25,460 nucleotides of DNA from Mesostigma viride (taxonomy: Eukaryota > Streptophyta > Mesostigmatophyceae > Mesostigmatales > Mesostigmataceae). Both the position numbers and the translations under genes were made by a program. The stretch lies in NCBI GenBank assembly GCA_009746045.1, contig RPFO01000436.1:672501-697960 (forward strand), given 5' to 3'. The number at the start of each line of letters is the position of its first letter. Positions within the stretch are counted from its first letter, which is position 1. This document shows positions 17,831-25,460 of the stretch, piece by piece. The notes below the pieces were generated by a model. It worked only from the letters and a program-made list of their open reading frames with translations, searched no databases and was not told the DNA's origin.

Positions 17831-18267
17831 CCACGGGACGCGTTTTTTTACGTTACAAATCCCGTGGCAGCGTAACGGTCAGAAATATCCGTCCACGGGG
17901 ATTAAGGATTTTCGGTTTTGAGCCCCGTGGCAGAGTAACTGTCGGATATTTTGCCACGGGGAAAGAATTTTTACGTTACAAATCCCGTGGCAAAATAACG
18001 CTCGAAAATATCCGTCCACGGGGACAGAAAAAAAACCGATTCGGGCCCCGTGGCAAAGTAACTGTCGGATATTTTTGCCACGGGAAAGATTTTTACGTTA
18101 CAAATCCCGTGGCAAAATAACGCTCGAAAATATCCGTCCACGGGGACAGAAAAAAATCCGATTCCGGTCCCGCGGCAAAGTAACTGTCGGATATTTTTGC
18201 CACGGGGAAAGATTTTTTACGTTACAAATCCCGTGGCAAAATAACGCTCAAAATGTATGGCCACGGG
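17831..18267. promoter_or_regulatory. Mirror copy of the phased CCACGGG / CCCGTGG array
   Basis: Same alternating sites and roughly 31-bp spacing as 13672-14104, between divergent D' and C'. It has small indels: one T fewer in the ATATTTT stretch near 17950, and GGGCCCCGTGG instead of GCCCCGTGG near 18043. The heptamers themselves are conserved. Confidence 0.8.
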
Positions 18268-18376
18268 AAATTTTCCTCGTAACCGTCATACCGTTTCCCG
18301 TTACAAACCTCGTGGCGAGCCACGAGCCGTCGATCTGCTGAATTCTTCTAGACCACGGGAATTGCAGCCCCGTGGG

Positions 18377-18382
18377 TATAAA
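18377..18382 (+). promoter_or_regulatory. TATA box of C'
   Basis: CCCCGTGGGTATAAATGC, 80 bp ahead of ATG 18462, identical to the left arm. Confidence 0.7.
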
Positions 18383-18461
18383 TGCAGGACTTGCACCACC
18401 TCGCCTCGCATCCCACTCGCATCCACCCAGCTCTCTCAGCAACCAAAACCAACCAGCTCCA

Positions 18462-19726
18462 ATGGCTACCTCCTCCGCCATCTCTGCTCCTCGCCAGCGT
18501 GGGCCGCACAGTGCTCCCAAAGTCAAGAAAACTCGCCACTTCAACATTCTTTTCCACCCAGTCACCGGCGAGCATGCATGCGAAGTCCACCTTCCTGAGG
18601 CTTCTCGCAGCGTTTTGAACGACATGATGGATCACTACGAGACGAGCAACATCATGATGAACAAGAAGCGCATTCGCTGCGTCGGCTGCGACAAGATGAG
18701 GTCTCTCAAGCACTTCTGCGAGTTTGACGAGGATTACAAGATGCGCAACAATCACAGCTTTTCCCCTGCGACGGCCATTTCTGCGACTCGTGCGAGTACC
18801 TTCAGCAGAACAACATGCTGAAGAGCATCCCCACGAAGGACTGCGCCAAGTGCAAGAAGCCGACTCGTGTGGATCTCCTCAAGATCGACTGCAACGGCAA
18901 GGCCGAGCACTGCATCAGCTGCTGGGACCCCGCATTCGAGCAGTTCGCGTTCGAGCACGAGCGGACGAAGAAGAGGTTCCCCGAGCTGCTCCAGATCTAC
19001 CCGGATATGGAGGACACCGCCGAGTTCATCAAGTGGCCCACGCCAGGCACCTACACCGTCTCTGAGCCGAACTTTGCTCTCACCGGCCCCACCGACCCTG
19101 GCAAGGTCAACGTCAAGGTCGAGGAGCGCGACCAGCCCTTTCTTCGCGGTGGCTACAAGAGGAAGCAGGAGGACACAAACGACTACCTGAGGTCTTGCGG
19201 GCTGTTCAACGACGCCATCAAGAAGCCCAAGGTCGACATCGAGAACTTCAAGAGCGACTTCACCAAGGAGATCTCCAGGATCAAGTGGGAGTGCGAGAAG
19301 CGCAACTATGTCTCCCACCTCAGCTTCGTCTCTTTCACGCTGTCCGAGTCCAACCTCACCAGCACCGTCACTCCCGGCACCAAGGAGTTCGAGCATCTGA
19401 AGAACAAGTTCTGCGGCGTCAAGGCTGCCAGCAAGCAGATGGGCTGCAACCACCAGTTGGACGTGCCCTCCAAGACCTGCAAGGTGTGCAACAAGAAGGC
19501 GCACTACCTCTTCACCGCCAACGGCCACAGCATCGACAACGACGTCGTCTGCAGCGAGTGCGTCCTCGACACTCTGCGGGAGGCTGGCACCAAGAGTGTC
19601 TCCTGCCCCATCTGCGAGGGCAAGGACTCCAAGCACGACCTGTGCTTCCCGTTTTTCCGCTACGACTCCGCAGAGTCCTGCTATGCAGCTGTCATGAACC
19701 AACTGGCCGCCCCGCGTGCCCTGTAA
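18462..19726 (+). pseudogene. C', frameshifted copy of the multi-zinc / RING-like gene C
   Basis: Starts as gene C from ATG 18462 but loses a G in CCCCGTGCG (CCCCTGCG at about 18763-18770), which shifts the frame after about 100 codons, inside the zinc-knuckle region. The correct frame resumes from 18815 and runs to the stop at 19726, with one codon fewer (a GAC/GAT loss near 19210). The cysteines of the C-terminal RING-like domain are all retained. Either a young pseudogene or a single base-call error. Confidence 0.75.
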
Positions 19727-20208
19727 ATAGTTCAGAGAATCTCTCTAGTCCCGTGGACTTGTGTACAATTAAAGAGTAATTATATTTTTAATGAAAACAA
19801 TTCACACGAACATCATGTCTTATTTTCCATGCTTGCAATCAAAGTAAAATTAACAATTGCACACGTCCCAAGTGTCCAAATTTAATAATACTTAGCCGTT
19901 GAGACTTGGCAAAAATTTGAATTTGGCGCGGTTTTAGATTTATACTTCTGGCGCCGTCACCACGGGAATGGCACGTGCCACGTGGCAGAATCCCGTGGAC
20001 GTGCACCGGTCCGTACTCGCGCCGCGCCGTTCCGTATTTGCGCCGCGCTTATCCACAGGACGCGCGCGTCGCGCTCGCGCCGCGCTTATCCACAGGACGC
20101 GGACCAATCCCGTGGCAGCTGTGGATATCCCTTCGTCTATTAAGTCGCGAGACGCAACAACTCTCGCAGCTATCCTCCTCTCCATCCACCACTACCACGA
20201 AAACAGCT
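19727..20208 (+). promoter_or_regulatory. C' to B' spacer: 3' end motif of C' and promoter of B'
   Basis: Mirror of 11723-12205. It contains TATTTTTAATGAAAA near 19782, ACTTAGCCG near 19890, CCACGTGGCA near 19979, and two copies of GCGCCGCGCTTATCCACAGG within 20040-20098, then CCCGTGG at about 20109 and TATTAA near 20138. No gene. Confidence 0.55.
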
Positions 20209-20924
20209 ATGGCTGACTCCGCAAACCAGCTATGGCTGCCACCTTCGACAGCCTGCCTGCAGAAATCGTGCACCGCCTCGTGGAGCTCTCGTGGCCCAAA
20301 CTGTGTGGAATCAACAAGGCCACGCAGGTCCAGTTTGAGAAGGTGAAAGAGGAAAAGACGATCGAAGCCACTGAGCTGCTGAATGCCATTGAGAAGGAGA
20401 TTCAGATGCGCTCCCGCAGACGCCGAAGGAACCCTGGCGAGCTGCGCCACATGACTTCATGCGATCTCAAGATGTGCAAGCGGTTGCTGATTGGCAAGAA
20501 GCCCTATATCTTTCTCCGTCAAGCGAAGAGGTGGGTCGCCGAGGCTCACTGCTACAGGAAGCATCTGGCGTGCCTTGCCCAGAATGTGTTTGACAAGATG
20601 TTCTGGGCTGTCATCGTCTTCGGACACGACGCTGACCTTGTCGCTCACGAGTACATCAAGTCCGTGCCGGATCTCGAGAAGGAACGCACGGCAGAAGAGC
20701 ACGGTCGAGCTCATCAATCGCATGAAGGAGGCGGTGCGCAAGGCCCTCGAGACAAGCGTGGCTCCTCACCACCGCCCCCCCGGATGCAGAAGATGGAGGA
20801 ACTGTGCAATTGGGAGTTAGACGTGTGGAAGAACCAACTGGCCAATGGCTATGTCAGCTGCAGGGAGTGCAGCCTTTTGAAGCCAAGCCATGAACGGAGG
20901 AAGGCGCATGCGATGTACAAATAA
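20209..20924 (+). pseudogene. B', damaged copy of the F-box-like gene B
   Basis: The ATG at 20209 is followed within five codons by loss of one A (AAAA to AAA at about 20222), so the native start is out of frame. An internal ATG at 20232 still opens the frame at the F-box-like segment. Near 20703 two bases (GC) are missing relative to the left arm. Because the same seven-C run follows at 20775-20781, this loss happens to restore the frame of the C-terminal CxxC module, giving a 230-codon frame from 20232 to 20924 with about 25 abnormal residues in the middle. It may be a degenerate copy or reflect base-call errors. Confidence 0.65.
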
Positions 20925-21458
20925 GTACTTCCACTCCTACATTGAGAAAAGGAGTGTTGAAATGATTACTGTATTTTATTTTCTAATAAAAGCGTTTACG
21001 TAAACAAAGAGTCCTCACATCTCATGCATTATAAATAGGCCAATTAACAAATGCAATAGGTACGTAGCATATACTAAGCATACAAAACAGGGTGCAAGTG
21101 ACAGAATTCAAAAAGACTTAGCCGTTTAGGAGCTACACTTACTAGCACGGCCCCCTTAGTGCCCAGGACTTGGTGAAAATTCGGGACTTTGCACAGAAAC
21201 ACGCCTAACGCCGCGCCGGTACTGCGTACGACAGAAGTAAGGGCGTATGACACGGTGCTCGGGACTTGTGCAAATTTAATTACTGACAAAGTACCGCGCA
21301 CTAATTCATAATGTAGTTACTGGAGCGGTGCTAGGCCTGGGCCAATTGGCCCTTGCACAATGCATGCTCGGCCCCTAGCCGCAATGCAAAGGAATTTAAT
21401 AAAATGGGTGGGATGAATTAAACTCCATAGCCGTCGACAGCAACTTGTAACGATCAAG
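20925..21458 (+). other. B' to A' spacer with deleted promoter
   Basis: Mirror of 10440-11003, but at about 21290-21350 it is rearranged and about 28-30 bp shorter. The left-arm TATAAA with its adjacent CAAGTCC/CCGTGG is missing here. The CAAGTCC motifs near 21170 and 21270 and the ACTTAGCCG block near 21117 remain. Confidence 0.6.
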
Positions 21459-22371
21459 ATGAAGACAACCTTGCAATTCTCATGAATCGTGCCAGTTACG
21501 AGACGATTCTCACGATATTAGGGAAGCGTCTCGACGATGATATTAAGTCGAAAGAGAGAGAGGTGAACGTTGCAGAGAGGGGTGTGAGGGCGGACAATCG
21601 TGACAAGAAACGTGCTTCAGGCAGCAAGGCGCCTGCTGAAGATGCGAAGAATGACTCGTACGACCACTTTGATGTGTCCAAAATAATAGACGCAAAGATG
21701 GTCGACAATGTTGTTGAGCTCCTTGTGGAGTGGTTTTACACAGACGAGGAGAGGCAGAAGGCCAACCGCCAGGGCAATCGCTCCAGCGTTTTGACTGGCT
21801 GCCAATCTCAAATTTTGAGCCTGGATGCAACGAGATGATCATCAATTTCTGCAACACCTTCACTGGAACGCAGTCCGCCCAGTTTGCTAAGAAGTTTGGC
21901 ACGAACCACGTTGCTATCAGAACGGCATGGATGGCTGTCATGCAGGAGAAGGCGGGGCAGGCGGAGGGGGGGCGAGCCTGCCTACAAGCGCACGAAGACC
22001 GAGCAGGTTTCGCGCGAGCGCACCCCTACAACCATTCCAAGCAAGCTCGGCGGGGAGAACCCCAAGAGCGCAGGCCACGGCCAGATGTTTGAGGATCCCC
22101 AGCGGGCTGCGATGGCCATCGGCATGAAGCTCAAGGCTAGCGAGAGGAAGCAGCAAGAGATCATGGCCGAGCTGGAAGCACTCCGTGCCGAGAAGGAGGC
22201 GTGGCAGGCCTCTGTGAAGCGAGCCATCGAGGTTGTCGACGACGACGATGCAATCCCGTTGGACGATGATCCCAAGGACGATGATCCTAAGGACGTGGAT
22301 GCCAAGGATGGGCACAATGATGGTGATGAGGAGAGGAGCAGGAGGATAATGACGAGGGAGATGCACACTAG
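21459..22371 (+). pseudogene. A', degenerate copy of gene A without promoter or native start
   Basis: The start ATG at 21459 lost an A (AAAG to AAG) and meets a stop within nine codons. Other losses: one A near 21776, two bases (AG) after the seven-G run near 21973, and about 7 bp in the GATGAGGAG repeat near 22326-22337. The stretch around 22220 keeps the acidic-tail frame (IEVVDDDDAIPLDDDPKDD) that is broken in the left arm. The promoter TATA box is deleted as well. Almost certainly non-functional if the sequence is accurate. Confidence 0.75.
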
Positions 22372-22995
22372 ACAGCTATGGTAGTGTGGCAGCACCAGCA
22401 CAGCCATGCTGGCTTTTTCTTGGTGGTGGCAGCACCAATACACGTGACAGAGTCCATTCATGCAATATAATCTGGAATAAAGAATTGTTTCATTAATAAA
22501 TATCATTACATGTGTTTATTTCCATGCTTTACCACGAGGAATGCCATGTTTATTGTGCATGTCTGTCAGCCCTCCAAAAGGGGGTCACTTTAGGTTTTTG
22601 TAGTAAGGCACCTACCGCGGGATTCCCGTGGCAAAACATCTTCGGGCCCTTACTACGCTCCGCGAAAGTGACCCGTTTTCCCGGGTTGCGCGACTTGTGA
22701 AAATCGGCTAAGTCCCGTGGTCTCCAGCGGGTGGGGGTTAGCGCCTCCAAGGCCCCCGAATAGGACCATGCCCGGAATTAGGATGGGGATTAACAGCATT
22801 AGTTTAAGACGCAGTGATAAGGTGGCGAATTCAAACGATTTGCGCGTGTGTTCCGCGTACAAGTGGTCGTGTGCTAAGGCGATGTTCACGCATATGAGAT
22901 AGTACAGCAATAATGCTTTGATGATGGACACAATGATCATGGTCTTTTCATTATAAAAATAAATAATATCACTCAATCGTGTTTCCTATACTGCA
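22372..22995. other. Arm edge and F 3' flank
   Basis: The palindrome ends at 22605. Beyond it come ACCGCGGGATTCCCGTGGC, a GGCTAAGTCCCGTGG block at 22704, and an AT-rich motif TTTTCATTATAAAAATAAAT (about 22945-22964) just after the stop of gene F. I see no convincing gene in the 600 bases. Confidence 0.5.
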
Positions 22996-23973
22996 TCACT
23001 TGCGCCCGAAGAGCGCAGGAATTCCCTCAGTCACGAGAAGGTCAAGCACGCCGCGGAGGAACTGCTTCTCCTCGGCTCTGTTCATGGGCTGCAAGTTGAC
23101 TCCGAAGGGGACAAACTCGTCCCTCTGGTCTTTGGGTTTTTCCAGGAGCTTCTTCAAGCCGTTGTCTTGGCTGTACCCCTCCAAGAGGATCTTCGCCTTG
23201 AAGGGCGCGTTCCTTGCGCAATTGTGGCAGCGGACGCGGATCTGGTCCGAGAACTGGTCCGGGACAATATAGGCAGACATGACGTCGTGCAAGAACCTCA
23301 CCGTGCAGGTGGAGCACTCCTTCGGGGGCCAACAGCTCGCAACGTTCGAGTTCTGCAGGTAGAGAGAAGTCCCTTGCTCCCCGGCCTGCGTGTCCATCTT
23401 CCAGTCCCTCACGAAACTCTGCACGAGCTCGTTCTCCTTTTCTGTTCTGACTTCGTTGTCGGCCACCTTCAACTTGCGAATTGCGATCACGACCTTCTTT
23501 TGGTAGCAGGGCTCGCACAGAGTGGTCTTGTTGCGCATATGCTGCGTTGCAGGCGTATCGTGGACGAAGGCAGCTCCAGTGACGTACGACATGCACTCCA
23601 CGCACGAATAGGAGCGGCGAGGTGGCGTATCTTGCTCAGGGACTCGGTAGCGCATGAGCGAATCCGAGTACTTGTGCACGAAGTCGGCGATTTGAGGGAT
23701 GGCCTTGACGCAGCCGTCGCACTTGCACTCGACGGAGCCTTGGTCGTTTTTGAAGAGGTAGAAAAAGTCCGTCGGCATGTGGAAACAGGTGTCGCAGATA
23801 CGCGGCCTCACCAAGTCGAAAGCGGAGTCCTTGACGGGGTTCGACTCGTCGCTGTGCTCCACGAGGACAGGCTTCTTGCAGGCGTGCTTCTTTCGCTTGG
23901 ATATGGCTGCCAAGGAGAGAGGGAACAGCGGGGTGTTGTTGAGGCGAACAGAGGACCTGGTAGCGGGAGCCAT
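22996..23973 (-). CDS. Gene F, protein with three CxxC...CxxC zinc modules (325 aa)
   Basis: Intact frame. ATG 23973 was chosen because a TATA-like TACAAA lies 78 bp upstream, matching the spacing in C, D and E; the longer frame from 24078 starts upstream of that box. Three regular zinc modules are visible: C60-x2-C63-x21-C85-x2-C88, C124-x2-C127-x25-C153-x2-C156, and C220-x2-C223-x25-C249-x2-C252. This treble-clef-like pattern resembles the cysteine pairs in the N-terminal half of gene C, so F and C may be distant relatives. The N-terminus is basic (ISKRKKHACKK), possibly a nuclear localisation signal. No enzyme motif is recognised. Likely a nucleic-acid or protein-binding zinc protein. Confidence 0.8.
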   Translation of the reverse strand: MAPATRSSVRLNNTPLFPLSLAAISKRKKHACKKPVLVEHSDESNPVKDSAFDLVRPRICDTCFHMPTDFFYLFKNDQGSVECKCDGCVKAIPQIADFVHKYSDSLMRYRVPEQDTPPRRSYSCVECMSYVTGAAFVHDTPATQHMRNKTTLCEPCYQKKVVIAIRKLKVADNEVRTEKENELVQSFVRDWKMDTQAGEQGTSLYLQNSNVASCWPPKECSTCTVRFLHDVMSAYIVPDQFSDQIRVRCHNCARNAPFKAKILLEGYSQDNGLKKLLEKPKDQRDEFVPFGVNLQPMNRAEEKQFLRGVLDLLVTEGIPALFGRK

Positions 23974-24323
23974 GGATGGATGAGAGTGCGAGAGGGATTG
24001 CGCGAGAGAAAACGAGAGCGAGATGGGAAACAAGTCGCAAACTTGGAGTCTTTGTACCTCTCGGGAGCGGCTGTCCACGGGGACACAGAGTTTCGGTTAC
24101 TTATCCACTGGATTTCGGTTACGAGCGGCGCGGCGCTGTACGGCCTTATCCACGGGAATTCGGTTACAAACGACGCGACGCCGTACGGGCTTATCAACAG
24201 GGTTTCAGTTACGACTTACGGATAGTGTACGGACCCGTCCTAAAATACTAATTGAAGTAATTTGCCACTTGGCATGCAATTGTGTTTGACTCATTGTTGG
24301 TATTCAAGTTTGTGTGAAAATGG
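23974..24323 (-). promoter_or_regulatory. Promoter of gene F with three TTATCCAC / GTTAC / GCGACGCCGTACGG modules
   Basis: TACAAA on minus at 24056-24051 serves as a TATA-like box. On plus, three imperfect modules of about 50 bp follow between 24090 and 24230, each with CTTATCCAC (or TTATCAAC), GGTTAC and a GGCGC/GACGC...GTACGG block; CCACGGG occurs near 24077 and 24150. The same vocabulary is used at gene B in the left arm. The leader has CTCTCGC tracts. Confidence 0.6.
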
Positions 24324-24357
24324 TTTTTCATTAATAAAAATAATACACAAGGATCAT
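24324..24357 (-). terminator. 3' end motif of gene E
   Basis: Plus-strand TTTTTCATTAATAAAAATAA, 13-34 bp after the stop of gene E on minus. It matches the motif after C and F. Confidence 0.4.
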
Positions 24358-25235
24358 TTACTGAACCAGAGATACATCCACTTGCTTTCCAGCAACGACA
24401 ATTTCAGTGGAAGGATTAGGCCTTGGCATCTCGGCCTGCATCCTAGCAATGTGGTCTTCCCGGATCCTCTGGCACTGCTCCTGCCAGGCACGTTTCTCAG
24501 CATCCTGAATCTCCCCCCAAGCCGCCTGAGTCTTGAGTTGAATTTCCTTGATTTTTGCAGGGGTTTCCTCGAGCTGGCTAGCGGAAGTCAGGTACGTGGT
24601 GAGGCGTCCATGAACCGGGCATGGGGAGGTGAAACTTGGCATGAACTTTCTCCAAGCGCGTCTTCGGCGCGCCGGGGCGGAGGGAACCATATCCGCCTGG
24701 GCAACGTTGAACATCACAGACCAATCCTTCACGGAGTAGGCCGGAGCCCAGATGATGCCCACCTTGAGAATCGGATCAGGCTGCTGGGCGGATACGGGGA
24801 AGTTGACTTGGAGCGGAATCGGGTTGCCAATCGGATCCAATGCATGATGCCAAAACGCTTCAGAGGCGAAAGGCCTTATCTTCTGAAGAACGGGCTCTTC
24901 ATTTTTTTTCCTGGGCAGCATGGTCCACTCATGAGAGGGCACAGAACGGCCGTTCTTGAGCTGAGTCGGGGAAACGAGCGCGCAGTGGGCAAAAAGCATT
25001 TCCAAGAGTTTGGAAAGCCCCCCATTACTGCAAATTGATCCATAACGCGAGCTGTCACCTTGGTCATGGCCCTCATCCCCGTTAGCTTGGTTTGAGCCAC
25101 CAGTTGACCCACCTCAGCGAACTCCCCCACGCACAAGACCCTGAACTCGGAGAAGTCACCAAATGGATCCGTTTTCTCACGGAGTTCGTAAAGCTCTGGG
25201 ACTTGGTACACTTGAGAAACGATCTGGTCGGCCAT
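24358..25235 (-). CDS. Gene E, unknown protein with a charged C-terminal helix (one frameshift)
   Basis: ATG 25235 lies 73 bp after TATAAA (25313-25308). The first frame runs to 24876 and a second from about 25005 to 24358; the switch fits a six-C run at 25018-25023, where one base more would join them into about 292 codons. The first part contains YQVPELYELREKTDPFGDFS. The second has a Trp-rich middle (AFWHHALDP, GIIWAPAYSVKDWSVMFNV), an RRRRAWRK basic patch and a C-terminal helix (AWGEIQDAEKRAWQEQCQRI) reminiscent of an HMG-type helix, though this is weak. Function not recognised. Broken gene or homopolymer error. Confidence 0.65.
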
Positions 25236-25460
25236 AGCTGAGAGAGAGAGAGTTAGATATCAGGTGCTAGTGAGAGCGAGGTGAGAGCCCCGTGGTCGTG
25301 CACCGGGTTTTATACCTTCCAGGCCGCCGCGGCGGTTACAAGGTGCTGAATTAGCCACGTAGCCACTTTTCGGCCGTTACCGGGCCGCGGTCCACCACGG
25401 GATATTTATTTTCGCGGCCACGCTGCCACGGGAGAACTTTCCGGCGGTTACTTTGTCCAC
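25236..25460 (-). promoter_or_regulatory. Promoter of gene E
   Basis: TATAAA on minus at 25313-25308, CCCGTGG near 25289, then GGTTAC, CGGCCGTTACCGGGCCGCGG, CCACCACGGG near 25394 and CTGCCACGGG near 25425, with GGTTACTTTGTCCAC at the window edge. This is the same GTTAC-CCACGGG pairing as in the C-D array, so a second array may begin beyond the window. Confidence 0.6.

Larger units (their letters stand above)
15967..22605 (-). repeat. Right arm of the giant inverted repeat (6639 bp)
   Basis: Mirror of 9272-15966 with no spacer between arms. Differences are mostly 1-3 bp indels, with larger losses farther out: about 30 bp at about 21290-21350 (removing the TATA box of gene A) and 11 bp near 22550. 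Gene D' is intact; C', B' and A' carry frameshifts. Beyond 22605 the sequence is unrelated to the left flank. Confidence 0.95.

Overview
The window is eukaryotic. It has GT-AG introns with matching phases, TATA boxes 66-80 bp ahead of start codons, AATAAA-type 3' signals, a higher-order tandem repeat, and what looks like a 5'-truncated non-LTR retrotransposon copy. I recognise no species-specific gene. The right-hand 16 kb (9272 onward) looks different from the left: compact genes, many cysteine-rich zinc-binding proteins, one shared promoter vocabulary and a huge palindrome. That half could be an integrated or free DNA element (viral or selfish) or a rearranged lineage-specific gene cluster. 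No capsid, polymerase, integrase or terminase gene is visible, so I do not assign it to a virus.

Layout. 1-2596: a multi-exon minus-strand gene that leaves the window on the left and encodes a nuclear-looking, Lys/Glu-rich protein with eight copies of a 25-26 residue repeat. 2652-7068: a tandem array of 357/361-bp units organised in 1850-bp higher-order repeats, each carrying a 406-bp insertion flanked by a 12-bp duplication. 7069-7639: no recognisable gene. 7640-9172: a plus-strand gene with a 5'UTR intron and an N-terminal zinc ribbon.

9272-22605: an inverted repeat of about 6.65 kb per arm with no spacer, centred between 15966 and 15967. Each arm carries four genes, here A to D from outside to inside. 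A is charged with an acidic tail, B has an F-box-like start, C is a multi-zinc protein ending in a RING-like domain, and D is a spliced RING plus TRAF/Siah-like zinc-finger protein. In the left arm A, B and C are on minus and D on plus; the right arm mirrors this. D is intact in both arms. C, B and A are damaged by small indels in the right arm, increasingly so away from the centre. 22606-25460 continues with gene F (three CxxC...CxxC zinc modules) and gene E (one frameshift), both on minus, with the same promoter motifs.

The unifying feature is the heptamer CCACGGG/CCCGTGG, seen only from 9272 onward and upstream of nearly every gene there. Between C and D it forms a long array of alternating-orientation sites about every 31 bp, close to three helical turns. 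Together with an F-box-like protein and two RING-like proteins, this suggests a co-regulated set aimed at ubiquitin-type or zinc-mediated functions. Two cautions apply: the zero-spacer palindrome could be a fold-back read or assembly product, and several frameshifts fall in homopolymers.
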